In this document: one piece after another, positions 49,756-57,495 of the stretch | Position numbering within the stretch: position 1 is the first letter of the stretch | How the letters are laid out: every line of letters starts with the position of its first letter | Assembly (NCBI RefSeq): GCF_036090055.1 | Contig: NZ_CP107970.1 | Span: 6,095,513 to 6,159,512 of the forward strand | Source: Nocardioides sp. NBC_00368 | Lineage (GTDB): Bacteria; Actinomycetota; Actinomycetes; Propionibacteriales; Nocardioidaceae | Direction of reading: 5' to 3' | DNA length: 64,000 nucleotides | Translations under genes and position numbers: made by a program | Notes under the pieces: generated by a model | Database searches by the model: none | What the model was told of the DNA's origin: nothing | The model's input: the letters and a program-made list of their open reading frames with translations, nothing else

Positions 49756-50399
49756 TCCGTGTCCTGCTCGCCGACGACCACGCGGCCATCCGGGCGGGCC
49801 TGCGCATGCTGCTGGCCACCGCCGGCGACATCGAGGTGGTGGGGGAGGCCGCCGACGGCGCGACCGCGGTCGCCAACGCCCGCGCGCTGCGTCCCGACGT
49901 CGTGCTGATGGACGTACGCATGCCGGGCACCGACGGCGTGACCGCCACCCGCCAGGTCGTGGACGAGGGGCTCGCCGACGTACTCGTGCTCACCACCTTC
50001 GACCTGGACGAGTACGTCTTCGGTGCGCTGCGCGCCGGAGCAGCCGGGTTCCTGCTCAAGTCGGCGGAGGCCTCCGCGCTGATCGACGCGGTCCGGCACG
50101 TCGCCGCCGGTGACGGCGTGGTCGCCCCGGAGGTGACCCGCCGGGTGCTCGCCGAGCTGACCAACCCGAGGCAGCCGTCCGCGGCTGCCACCGAGACGCG
50201 GCTTCCGGCCGATCTCACCCCGAGAGAGCGCGATGTGCTGGCGGCCCTGGGCCAGGGTCTGTCCAACGCCGACATCGCGGAGCGGTTGGTGATCTCCGAG
50301 GCGACCGCGAAGACCCACGTGTCCCGGGTCCTGGCGAAGCTCGAGGTCACCTCGCGGGTCCAGGCGGCGATCGTGGCCCGCGAGGCCGGCGTCGTCTGA
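49752..50399 (+). CDS. LuxR/NarL-type response regulator
   Basis: A 215-residue regulator. The receiver domain has Asp8/Asp9, phosphoacceptor Asp54 (VLMDVRMPG) and Lys in LLKSAEAS. The LuxR HTH (about 148-205) reads LTPRERDVLAALGQGLSNADIAERLVISEATAKTHVSRVLAKL. Cognate partner of the kinase gene it overlaps. Targets are not evident; the next gene, a secreted ribonuclease, has its own palindrome and is a candidate. Confidence 0.94.
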   Translation: MIRVLLADDHAAIRAGLRMLLATAGDIEVVGEAADGATAVANARALRPDVVLMDVRMPGTDGVTATRQVVDEGLADVLVLTTFDLDEYVFGALRAGAAGFLLKSAEASALIDAVRHVAAGDGVVAPEVTRRVLAELTNPRQPSAAATETRLPADLTPRERDVLAALGQGLSNADIAERLVISEATAKTHVSRVLAKLEVTSRVQAAIVAREAGVV

Positions 50400-50460
50400 G
50401 ACGCGGACACCGCCGAGAGTTCACCGGTTCGTGACCTCGGGAGCCCCTATCCGGGCGGAT

Positions 50461-50479
50461 CAGGTAGCAGAATTACCTG
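50461..50479 (+). promoter_or_regulatory. CAGGTA/TACCTG inverted repeat before the ribonuclease gene
   Basis: CAGGTA (50461-50466) and TACCTG (50474-50479) flank seven bases, 28 bases before the start codon. The geometry fits a dimeric regulator site; the upstream response regulator is a possible ligand. Confidence 0.45.
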
Positions 50480-50507
50480 CGTCCGTAACGCACACACTGG
50501 AGGATTC

Positions 50508-50933
50508 ATGTCCGGGAAGAACCGCTCCGTGCTCACCATCGTCAAGCTGCTGCTCGCAGCCCTCGTCGCCACCACCGGCCTCGTCGGTGCCGGTCTCGCC
50601 ACCGCTCCGTCCGCGAGCGCCTACTACAACCCGAGCTGCACCCACAGCGGCTGTGCGGAGGCGCGCAGCTCCAACAGCACCTGGAAGTCGATGGGCTATC
50701 CCTCCAGCCGCGGCTGGTACGACTGGGCCCCCACCGGAACCTGCAACTTCGCCGGCGGCACCTACAACAACTACGAGGGCGAGCTGCCTACCGGCCGCTC
50801 CTACCTCGAGTTCGACGTCACCCCGCGCGCCTGTGGCGCCGCGCGTCAGTCCTACCGGATCGTCGTCGACCGCAGCTCCGGTGCGGTGTACTTCACCCCG
50901 GACCACTACAGCACCTTCTACAAGCTGGTCTGA
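50508..50933 (+). CDS. Secreted guanyl-specific ribonuclease (barnase/RNase Sa family)
   Basis: A 141-residue protein with a Sec signal peptide (cleavage after ASA near 38). The mature domain ends with the microbial ribonuclease core: Glu101 in YLEFDV, Arg113 and Arg117 in AARQSYRIVV, and His133 in TPDHYSTF. These correspond in order and approximate spacing to barnase Glu73, Arg83, Arg87 and His102. Four Cys may form disulfides. GGAGG precedes the ATG. No barstar-like inhibitor is encoded nearby; secretion would protect the producer. A perfect terminator follows. Confidence 0.85.
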   Translation: MSGKNRSVLTIVKLLLAALVATTGLVGAGLATAPSASAYYNPSCTHSGCAEARSSNSTWKSMGYPSSRGWYDWAPTGTCNFAGGTYNNYEGELPTGRSYLEFDVTPRACGAARQSYRIVVDRSSGAVYFTPDHYSTFYKLV

Positions 50934-50940
50934 CTCGTTG

Positions 50941-50996
50941 AAGGGGCCTCTGACCTGGGACGACACCGACGCGCTCGCCCAGGTCAGAGGCCCTTT
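50941..50996 (+). terminator. Strong terminator after the ribonuclease gene
   Basis: AAGGGGCCTCTGACCTGGG (50941-50959) pairs with CCCAGGTCAGAGGCCCTTT (50978-50996) over 19 positions with one wobble, followed by CG. The stem is long, with an 18-base loop. Confidence 0.88.
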
Positions 50997-51115
50997 CGTA
51001 CGCCACGTGCAACCTGAGACCCCGCTGAGACGTTCTGGACACGACGCCGAGGATCGCGTCGGGCCTGGGAGCCCGCCGTACTCTTGGTTCGTTTGTGACC
51101 GCGGGAGGGGACATC

Positions 51116-53383
51116 TTGAGCTGGCAGGGCAATCCGCCTTACACACCCACGCCGAAGCCGAAGAAGAAGCGGGTGAAGAAGGTTCTGAAGGCCTTCTTCG
51201 TGCTGATTCTGGTGGGCGCGCTGATCGGCACCCTGGGTGTGATCGTGGCCTACAACGCCATCCCGATCCCGAACGCCAACGCGGCCTACGAGAAGGAGAC
51301 CTCCTTCGTCTACTACCGCGGTGGCAAGGAGGAGCTCGGCCGCTACATCGCCGACTCCCAGGACCGCGACTCGCTGCCGTACGACGAGATCCCGCAGCTG
51401 ATGAAGGACGCCGCGGTCGCCGCCGAGGACCGCACCTTCTGGACCAACAGCGGCATCGACATCAAGGGCATCCTGCGCGCTGTGGTCAACAACAACACCG
51501 GCGGCACCCAGTCCGGCGCCTCGACGATCACGCAGCAGTACGTCAAGAACCTCTACCTCACCCAGGAGCGCACCTACACCCGCAAGGTGAAGGAAGCGGT
51601 CATCTCGCTGAAGATCAGCCGGCAGAAGTCCAAGGAGGAGATCCTCGCCGGCTACCTCAACACCATCTACTTCGGCCGCGGTGCCTACGGCATCGAGGCG
51701 GCGTCCAACGCCTACTTCGACAAGCCGGCCGCGAAGATCAACCTCCGGGAGGCAGCCGCGCTGGCCGCCATCCTCAACGACCCCAACGACCTCGATCCCA
51801 GCAACGGCGAGGAGTCGGTTGCCGAGCTCGACGGCCGCTACCGCTACGTCATCAACTCGATGGTCAAGATGGGCATGGTCGACGCCGCCGAGGGGGAGGA
51901 GGCCAAGGCCTCGCTGCCGAAGTTCAAGAAGCCGCGCTCCGACAGCCGCTACGGCGGCCAGAAGGGGCACGCGCTCAAGCTCGTGCGCGACGAGCTCCTC
52001 AAGCTCGAGGACGAGCAGGGCAACCAGCTGGTCACCGAGGACGAGATCAACGGCGGCGGCCTGCGGATCACCACCACACTGACCAAGAAGACGATGAAGA
52101 CCGTGGAGGACGCGGTCAACGACGTACGTCCGGAGGACAAGAAGGCGTACGTCGAGGGCGACGTCTCCGACGAGCTCCACGTCGGCGCGGCCACCGTCGA
52201 CGTCAAGACCGGCGCCCTGCGCGGCTTCTACGGCGGCCAGGACTACCTCGAGTCGCAGATCAACTGGGCCGCGAGCAGCGCCACCATGGCCGGGTCGACG
52301 ATGAAGCCGTTCACCCTCGCCGCCGCGCTCAGGGCGGGCTACTCGCTCAAGGACAGCTGGAACGGCAACTCGCCGATGGAGTTCCCCGGGGGCGTGAGCA
52401 TCCGCAACTCCGGCCAGAGTGCTGCCGACCCGTACGGCCACAGCTACGGAGCCAACGTCAGCAGCCTCCAGGCGATGGAGGACTCGATCAACACCGCCTT
52501 CGTGGAGATGTCCGACTCGCTGCCCAACGGCAGCAAGGACGTCTACGACATGGCCGTACGCGCCGGCATCCCGCGCGGTGACCGCAGCGACGCCAACTAC
52601 CCGGGCATCCCGATGAAGTCCGGCGGCGACATGCGTCCCGACAACTTCCTGCTCACGCTGGGCAACTCGACGGTCAGCCCGATCAACATGGCCAACTCCT
52701 ACGCCACGATCGCCAACGGGGGAATGCACAACGACGTCTTCGTCGTCTCCAAGGTGGTCGACGCCGATGGCACGGTCCTCTACGAGCACGACGACACCGA
52801 GACCAGCCGGCGGGCGATGGACGAGGAAGTCGCCGACGACACCTCCTACGCCCTCCAGCAGGTCGTCTCCAGCGGCACCGGCCAGGCCGCCAGCGCGGTG
52901 GTCCAGCCGGCCGCCGGCAAGACCGGCACCGCGACCAACGACAAGGACGAGGTCTCCTCGGCCTGGTTCGTCGGCTACACCCCGCAGCTCTCCACCGCCG
53001 TCGCCTACAGCCGCGGACAGGGCAGCGGTGCCCTCGACGGCTGGCTCGACACGTTCTTCGGCGCCGACTATCCGGCCGACACCTGGGTCGAGATCATGGG
53101 CCCGCTGACCGACGAGCTCGACTACGAGCAGTTCCCCGAGCCGGCCTGGCTCGACGGCGACGCCCCGGAGGAGGGTCACGCGCCCTACGTCCCGCCGAGC
53201 CCCGACCCGGAGCCGACCAAGGAGCCGTCGCCGTCGAACACCCCGGTGCCGTCCCAGACGCCGACGCCCACTCCGACGCCGACCCCCACTCCGACGCCGA
53301 CGCCCACTCCGACGCCGACCAAGTCGCCCGGTCCTCCGGATCCTGATCCCGAGGACCCGTCGACCGAGCCCGGGCCCGTCTGA
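51116..53383 (+). CDS. Class A penicillin-binding protein (transglycosylase/transpeptidase)
   Basis: A 755-residue bifunctional peptidoglycan synthase. Cytoplasmic basic tail, one helix (about 24-46), a GT51 domain with Glu104 (AAEDRTFW) and TITQQYVKN, then the transpeptidase with Ser394-x-x-Lys397 (STMK), SIN at 457-459 and KTGT at 602. The tail from 690 is Pro/Thr-rich with about ten TP repeats, likely wall-spanning. A TTG at 51116 with GGGAGGGG upstream is preferred; a GTG at 51095 in frame (762 residues) lacks a site. Confidence 0.93.
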   Translation: MSWQGNPPYTPTPKPKKKRVKKVLKAFFVLILVGALIGTLGVIVAYNAIPIPNANAAYEKETSFVYYRGGKEELGRYIADSQDRDSLPYDEIPQLMKDAAVAAEDRTFWTNSGIDIKGILRAVVNNNTGGTQSGASTITQQYVKNLYLTQERTYTRKVKEAVISLKISRQKSKEEILAGYLNTIYFGRGAYGIEAASNAYFDKPAAKINLREAAALAAILNDPNDLDPSNGEESVAELDGRYRYVINSMVKMGMVDAAEGEEAKASLPKFKKPRSDSRYGGQKGHALKLVRDELLKLEDEQGNQLVTEDEINGGGLRITTTLTKKTMKTVEDAVNDVRPEDKKAYVEGDVSDELHVGAATVDVKTGALRGFYGGQDYLESQINWAASSATMAGSTMKPFTLAAALRAGYSLKDSWNGNSPMEFPGGVSIRNSGQSAADPYGHSYGANVSSLQAMEDSINTAFVEMSDSLPNGSKDVYDMAVRAGIPRGDRSDANYPGIPMKSGGDMRPDNFLLTLGNSTVSPINMANSYATIANGGMHNDVFVVSKVVDADGTVLYEHDDTETSRRAMDEEVADDTSYALQQVVSSGTGQAASAVVQPAAGKTGTATNDKDEVSSAWFVGYTPQLSTAVAYSRGQGSGALDGWLDTFFGADYPADTWVEIMGPLTDELDYEQFPEPAWLDGDAPEEGHAPYVPPSPDPEPTKEPSPSNTPVPSQTPTPTPTPTPTPTPTPTPTPTKSPGPPDPDPEDPSTEPGPV
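53268..53324 (+). repeat. Tandem TP-coding repeat in the PBP tail
   Basis: ACGCCGACCCCCACTCCG-type 6- to 12-base units encode the Thr-Pro run in the extracellular tail. The copy number is likely to vary between strains by slippage. Confidence 0.7.
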
Positions 53384-53473
53384 GGCGCCTCGGGTCGGCA
53401 TCAGATGACGTGTCAACGCTTGCTGGGGGACCTCACTTCCCGCGACCTTGCTCGACACGGTTAGATAGAGCCC

Positions 53474-54436
53474 GTGTCTGTGATCGCCCCCGTTGACGTC
53501 CACGATGACACCGCTCTGAAGGCTTGGTACGCCGTGGAGGCGGCATCGATGGCCTTCGACCGACCCTACGCGTCACATCGCACCTACGAGGCGCTGGCCA
53601 ACTCGGTCCGGATGCCGCACGACCACGGCCGCCGGGTCCTGCTCGCTGCGAAGGAGCAGGGCGAGACGATCGGCATCGCCGAGCTCGATCTCCCCGAGGA
53701 GGAGCGCAGCCATGTCGTCGAGCTCGGGATCCACGTCCTTCCCGTGCACCGCTGGCGCGGCGTCGGCACCGAGCTGTGGCGAGCCGCCGACGACGTACGT
53801 CGCACCAACGGCCGCACCCTGACGACCGCCGAGGTGACCATCCCCCCGAAGTCCTCCCTGGCCTTCGCGCGGGCGCTCGGCTTCAAGTCCGTACGCCGCG
53901 AGGACCACCTCGCCGCCGACCTCCCCCTGCCGCACAAGCCCTTCAACGTGCTCGGCTACGAGATCCTGATGTGGGAGGACCGCACCCCCGAGGAGCTGCT
54001 GGCGCAGTTCGTCGGCCTGCGCAACCAGATGGGCAAGGAGATGCCGGGCAAGTCCCAGGAGGACATGGTCGCCCACACCGCCGACCGCATCCGCTCGGCG
54101 GAGAAGAGCACCGCCCGTTCCTACGACCGCATCACCGCCGCCGCCCGCGAGATCCTCACCGGCGAGCTCGTCGGCTACTCGGTCATCTTCCTGGCCCACG
54201 GCAGCGACGAGGCCATCCAGGACGACACCTTCGTCAAGTCCGCCCACCGCGGCCACAAGCTCGGCCTGGCCCTCAAGGTCGCCACCCTCGCCGCCGTCCA
54301 GCGCGACCACCCCGAACGCACCAGCATCCACACCTGGACCGACCCGTCCAACGACGTGATGCAGCGCATCAACCGACAGTTCGGCTTCCGCAAGATCGAG
54401 CTCATGCACGAGGTCCAGCGCACCGATCGTTGGTAG
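53474..54436 (+). CDS. Double GNAT-domain acetyltransferase
   Basis: A 320-residue protein with two GNAT folds. The first (about 1-160) has VELGIHVLPVHRWRGVGTELW, the acetyl-CoA pyrophosphate-binding region with RWRGVG. The second (about 175-320) has the corresponding VKSAHRGHKLGLALKVATL. The layout resembles mycothiol synthase-like proteins, but the substrate is unknown. A TAGATA box ends seven bases before the GTG start, so the transcript may be leaderless. Its last six bases overlap the 3' end of the tRNA gene on the other strand. Confidence 0.85.
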   Translation: MSVIAPVDVHDDTALKAWYAVEAASMAFDRPYASHRTYEALANSVRMPHDHGRRVLLAAKEQGETIGIAELDLPEEERSHVVELGIHVLPVHRWRGVGTELWRAADDVRRTNGRTLTTAEVTIPPKSSLAFARALGFKSVRREDHLAADLPLPHKPFNVLGYEILMWEDRTPEELLAQFVGLRNQMGKEMPGKSQEDMVAHTADRIRSAEKSTARSYDRITAAAREILTGELVGYSVIFLAHGSDEAIQDDTFVKSAHRGHKLGLALKVATLAAVQRDHPERTSIHTWTDPSNDVMQRINRQFGFRKIELMHEVQRTDRW

Positions 54437-54507
54437 GCCGTGCGGGGCTCGAACCCGCGACCCAAGGATTATGAGTCCTCTGCTCTAACCGACTGAGCTA
54501 ACGGCCC
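54431..54507 (-). tRNA. tRNA with CAT anticodon (Met elongator or Ile2)
   Basis: Read on the minus strand: acceptor GGGCCGT pairs with ACGGCCT (one G-T), D-arm AGCTCAGTCGGTTAGAGC, anticodon loop CTCATAA, T-arm GGGTTCGAGCCCC and discriminator A. The CCA end is encoded (54433-54431). A CAT anticodon is shared by elongator tRNA-Met and the lysidine-modified tRNA-Ile2; I cannot separate them by eye. The D-loop and acceptor exclude the initiator form. Confidence 0.93.
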
Positions 54508-54640
54508 GCAGGGGAGCCTATCGGGACCCGGCACGCTCCCGCGCTCAACCCTCGTCGTTGACGGCGATCGTCCGGCGGCGTACCGACGCCTGCGCGTCCC
54601 TCTCGGTGTCGTCGCCGAATCGCGAATTCGCGCCGCCAAG

Positions 54641-54665
54641 GTATGCCCCGCCATGCATCGGGTAC
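54641..54665 (+). promoter_or_regulatory. Sigma-B-like promoter of the gas vesicle operon
   Basis: GTAT at 54641-54644, 15 bases, GGGTAC at 54660-54665, followed by a leader of about 45 bases with GGAGGGAG before the first ATG. A second GGGTAC at 54672-54677 lacks a well-spaced -35 box. Same boxes and spacing as before dps. Confidence 0.5.
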
Positions 54666-54716
54666 CTCCCGGGGTACGCGGGTGGTTGGAGGGCCGCCCG
54701 AGGAGGGAGCACCAAC

Positions 54717-55379
54717 ATGTCTGTCACCACACGAGTGGGAACCGCTGTCGCGGCGGGTTATGTGCTCGGGCGCTTCAAGAAGCTTCGACTCGCCGTGATC
54801 GTCGGGTCAGCGCTCAGCAACAGCGCCGTTCGCGACCGCAGCCTCGAGCTGTTGAAGATCGGTACGCAGAGCCTTGGCGGCTCGTCGGACGTACAGAAGC
54901 TCGGGCAGCAGGTCAGCGGAAAGCTCGTCATGGCTGGTAAGGCGGCCGCGGTCGCCGCGGCCGCGAGCCAGATCGACAAGCTCAGCGATCGGTTGCACGA
55001 GCAGAGCACGCTCTGGAGCGCGTCGTCATCTGATGAGGACGCCGACGAGGACACCGACGAGGTTCCGGAGGACGAGGAACCCGAGGACGAGTACGAACCC
55101 GAAGACGAACCCGAAGACGAAGCCGAGGGCGAGGAGCCTGAGGACGAGTACGAGGAGGAGCCTGAGGACGAGGCTGAGGAAGAGCCCGAGGACGAGTACG
55201 ACGAAGAGGCGGAGGAAGAGCCCGAGGACGAGTACGAAGACGAGGACGAGCCCGAGGACGAGGCGGACCAGCAGGACGAGGCCGACCAGCAGGACGAGGA
55301 CGAGGAAGAGGAGAAGCCGCGCCGGCGCGCGCGGAGCTCCCGTCGTCAGCGCGCAGGTGCGCCGAGAGGAGGTGCCTGA
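54717..55379 (+). CDS. Gas-vesicle-cluster protein with long acidic tail (GvpY-like)
   Basis: A 220-residue protein. Residues 1-100 are Ala/Leu-rich with a weak hydrophobic segment (GYVLGRFKKLRLAVIVGSAL). Residues ~106-198 are almost only Glu, Asp, Pro and Tyr in EPEDE(Y/A) repeats, and residues 200-220 are Arg-rich. It occupies the place of gvpY in streptomycete-type clusters; such proteins are sometimes mislabelled as DNA primase. The function is unproven. GGAGGGAG precedes the ATG at 54717; the frame from 54558 adds an unsupported leader. Confidence 0.75.
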   Translation: MSVTTRVGTAVAAGYVLGRFKKLRLAVIVGSALSNSAVRDRSLELLKIGTQSLGGSSDVQKLGQQVSGKLVMAGKAAAVAAAASQIDKLSDRLHEQSTLWSASSSDEDADEDTDEVPEDEEPEDEYEPEDEPEDEAEGEEPEDEYEEEPEDEAEEEPEDEYDEEAEEEPEDEYEDEDEPEDEADQQDEADQQDEDEEEEKPRRRARSSRRQRAGAPRGGA

Positions 55380-55382
55380 GTC

Positions 55383-56756
55383 ATGACGGAGCAGACACGC
55401 AAGAAAGCGGCTTCCGACACGGAGGACTCGGGCCTTCTGTCGCAGCTCCCCGTCGATCGGCTGCGTAAGGAGGTCCTGGGCCTCAGCCGCGCCTTCGGGA
55501 AGCGGAGCCTGAGCAAGCTGGGCAGCGGCGTCGAGGGGCTCACCGACCGACTGACCGGCATCGCCGACGGTGTCCCTTCGATGAGAGGGGCGAAGGGGTC
55601 CAAGGGTGGCTCGACCGTGAAAGCGGGGGCGAAGGCGGCCGTCGACAAGGTGACGGCGCCGGTCGGCAAGGTGAAGAACACCGCCGCCCAGGTCAAGGAC
55701 ACGGCGACTCAGGTCAAGGACACCGTTGACAAGGTCTCGGGCGGTCTCAACAAGAGCGAGCAGCCCACCGGCAAGAAGCTCAAGGTGACCAACATCGTCG
55801 AGACCGTCGACGTACCCGTCAGCCGGGACGTCGCCTACGAGCAGTGGACCCAGTTCGAGGAATTCCCGTCGTTCATGAAGAAGGTCGAGAACGTCACCCA
55901 GGAGGACGACCAGGTCGTGACCTGGCAGGCCCAGGTGTTCTGGTCCCACCGCACGTGGAAGGCAACCATCCTCGACCAGGTTCCGAACGAGCACATCGTG
56001 TGGAAGAGCGAGAGCGAGAAGGGACGCATCGACGGCGCGGTCACCTTCCACGAGCTCGCGCCGAACCTGACCCGGATCCTCGTCTCGCTCGAGTACCACC
56101 CGAAGGGCCTCTTCGAGCACACCGGAAACCTCTGGCGGGCCCAGGGGCGCCGGGTTCGCCTGGAGATGAAGCACTTCCGGCGTCATGTGGCCAACCACAC
56201 GCTTCTCCACCGCGAGGAGATCGAGGGGTGGACGGGCGAGATCCATGACAAGGAGGTCGTGGACGACGGTTCCGGCGAGGGGTCGGAGAGAGGGCAGAAG
56301 AACGGCTCGGAGAAGCGTCGGGAGCAGAGCGGGAGGACGAAGGCCCGTACGACGAGCAGCTCCCGGAGCTCCGAGAAGTCGTCGTCGAGCAGCACGACGG
56401 GCAACGGGTCTTCCAACAGCAGGTCTTCCGCGAACGGGTCGTCCGGTGACAAGCCGCAGGCGAGGAGGACGACCGCGAAGAAGGCCGCTGCCAAGAGGCC
56501 GGCAGCCAAGAAGACAGCTGCGAAGAAGACGGCTGCCCAGAAACCGGCGGCCAAGAAGACCACGACCACGCGGCGCCCGACGAAGCAGAGTGCGAGCAAG
56601 CAGAGCGCGAGCAAGCAGAGCGCGAGCAAGCAGAGCGCGAGCAAGCAGAGCGCGAGCAAGCAGAGCGCGAGCAAGCGGAGCGCCAGCAAGCAGAGCGCCA
56701 GCAAGCAGAGCCCGAGCAGGCGTACGTCCTCCGGCTCCTCCACGAAGGCATCCTGA
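55383..56756 (+). CDS. SRPBCC-domain protein with basic repeat tail (GvpZ-like)
   Basis: A 457-residue protein. Residues 1-130 are a helical, Lys/Ala-rich region with a VKDTATQVKDTV repeat. An SRPBCC (Bet v1/START-like lipid- or hydrophobe-binding) domain at about 136-275 opens with NIVETVDVPVSRDVAYEQWTQFEEFPSFM. From 285 the tail is Ser/Lys/Arg-rich and ends in about nine KQSAS repeats. It corresponds to gvpZ of actinobacterial clusters. The tail is strongly basic, the opposite charge of its upstream neighbour. The start follows the previous stop by three bases. Confidence 0.8.
   Translation: MTEQTRKKAASDTEDSGLLSQLPVDRLRKEVLGLSRAFGKRSLSKLGSGVEGLTDRLTGIADGVPSMRGAKGSKGGSTVKAGAKAAVDKVTAPVGKVKNTAAQVKDTATQVKDTVDKVSGGLNKSEQPTGKKLKVTNIVETVDVPVSRDVAYEQWTQFEEFPSFMKKVENVTQEDDQVVTWQAQVFWSHRTWKATILDQVPNEHIVWKSESEKGRIDGAVTFHELAPNLTRILVSLEYHPKGLFEHTGNLWRAQGRRVRLEMKHFRRHVANHTLLHREEIEGWTGEIHDKEVVDDGSGEGSERGQKNGSEKRREQSGRTKARTTSSSRSSEKSSSSSTTGNGSSNSRSSANGSSGDKPQARRTTAKKAAAKRPAAKKTAAKKTAAQKPAAKKTTTTRRPTKQSASKQSASKQSASKQSASKQSASKQSASKRSASKQSASKQSPSRRTSSGSSTKAS
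56583..56718 (+). repeat. 15-base tandem repeat coding KQSAS units
   Basis: About nine copies of AAGCAGAGCGCGAGC with few substitutions. Near-identity of the units at DNA level suggests recent expansion and variable copy number. Confidence 0.85.
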
Positions 56757-56758
56757 CC

Positions 56759-57013
56759 ATGGCCGAAGACGACGAACGCCGTGTCCAGGAGCTCGAGCGC
56801 AACGTCGAGGAGCTCATGGTGGAGGTCGATCGCTATCGGACCGCCACCGAGGACGCCTTGCAGCAGCTCGACTGGTGCATCGGCTACTTCGTCGGGTGCG
56901 GGAAATCCGGCCTGGCGAGGTCGCTCGGCGCCAACCGGGCCTACATCCGCAGGCACGTACTGAAGCGGGCCGAGCAACCCGTGCCCGCTGGCACCCCGGC
57001 AGAAAGCGACTGA
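56759..57013 (+). CDS. Small gas-vesicle-cluster protein of unknown function
   Basis: An 84-residue protein: a charged coiled-coil-like helix (residues 1-38), then a Trp/Cys-containing segment (LDWCIGYFVGCGKSGLAR) and a basic helix (NRAYIRRHVLKR). No family recognised. It starts three bases after the GvpZ-like gene and ends four bases before gvpA, so it is surely co-transcribed. The two Cys five residues apart are notable. It could be a chaperone or regulator specific to this cluster. Confidence 0.7.
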   Translation: MAEDDERRVQELERNVEELMVEVDRYRTATEDALQQLDWCIGYFVGCGKSGLARSLGANRAYIRRHVLKRAEQPVPAGTPAESD

Positions 57014-57016
57014 GTC

Positions 57017-57493
57017 ATGACCATCACCCAGCAGAACCGGTACCTCGACCGCCCGGCTCCGAGCAGCCTCGCCGACGTCATCGACACGATCCTCGACAAG
57101 GGTCTGGTGATCGACATCTATGTGCGTGTCTCGCTAGTCGGCATCGAGCTGCTGACGATCGACGCCCGCATCGTGATCGCCAGCGTCGACACCTACCTAC
57201 GCTTCGCCGAGGCGGTGAATCGGCTGGACCTCACCGACACCCAGACGCACGGCATCCCGGAGCTGATCGAGGGGGTGACCGAGTCCGGGGCCAAGGGGAA
57301 GACATCCGGAGCGATCGAAGGAGCCAAGGAGAAGCTGGGGAGCATTCTCGGCGGCGACGACGAGGACTCCGACGAGGACGCCGACAAGGACGCAGACGAG
57401 GACGACGACGAGGACCAAGGCCAGGGTCGCAAGCAGCCGGCTCGGCGTACTCGGAAGAGCACGTCCAGACAGACGAAGGCGAAGGAGGACTGA
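57017..57493 (+). CDS. gvpA: Gas vesicle structural protein GvpA with extended tail
   Basis: A 158-residue protein. Residues 14-75 (SSLADVIDTILDKGLVIDIYVRVSLVGIELLTIDARIVIASVDTYLRFAE-type core) are the classical GvpA helix-strand-strand-helix that builds the ribbed gas-permeable shell. The rest (about 85-158) is extra: a Gly/Ala/Lys linker, an Asp/Glu block (DEDSDEDADKDADEDDDEDQ) and a basic end. Cyanobacterial and archaeal GvpA is only about 70-76 residues; tailed forms occur in actinobacteria. Confidence 0.95.
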   Translation: MTITQQNRYLDRPAPSSLADVIDTILDKGLVIDIYVRVSLVGIELLTIDARIVIASVDTYLRFAEAVNRLDLTDTQTHGIPELIEGVTESGAKGKTSGAIEGAKEKLGSILGGDDEDSDEDADKDADEDDDEDQGQGRKQPARRTRKSTSRQTKAKED

Positions 57494-57495
57494 CC

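Noticed and set aside
50984..53503. 839-residue minus-strand frame opposite the penicillin-binding protein
   Set aside because: No recognisable motif and biased composition. The plus-strand protein has all PBP catalytic motifs.
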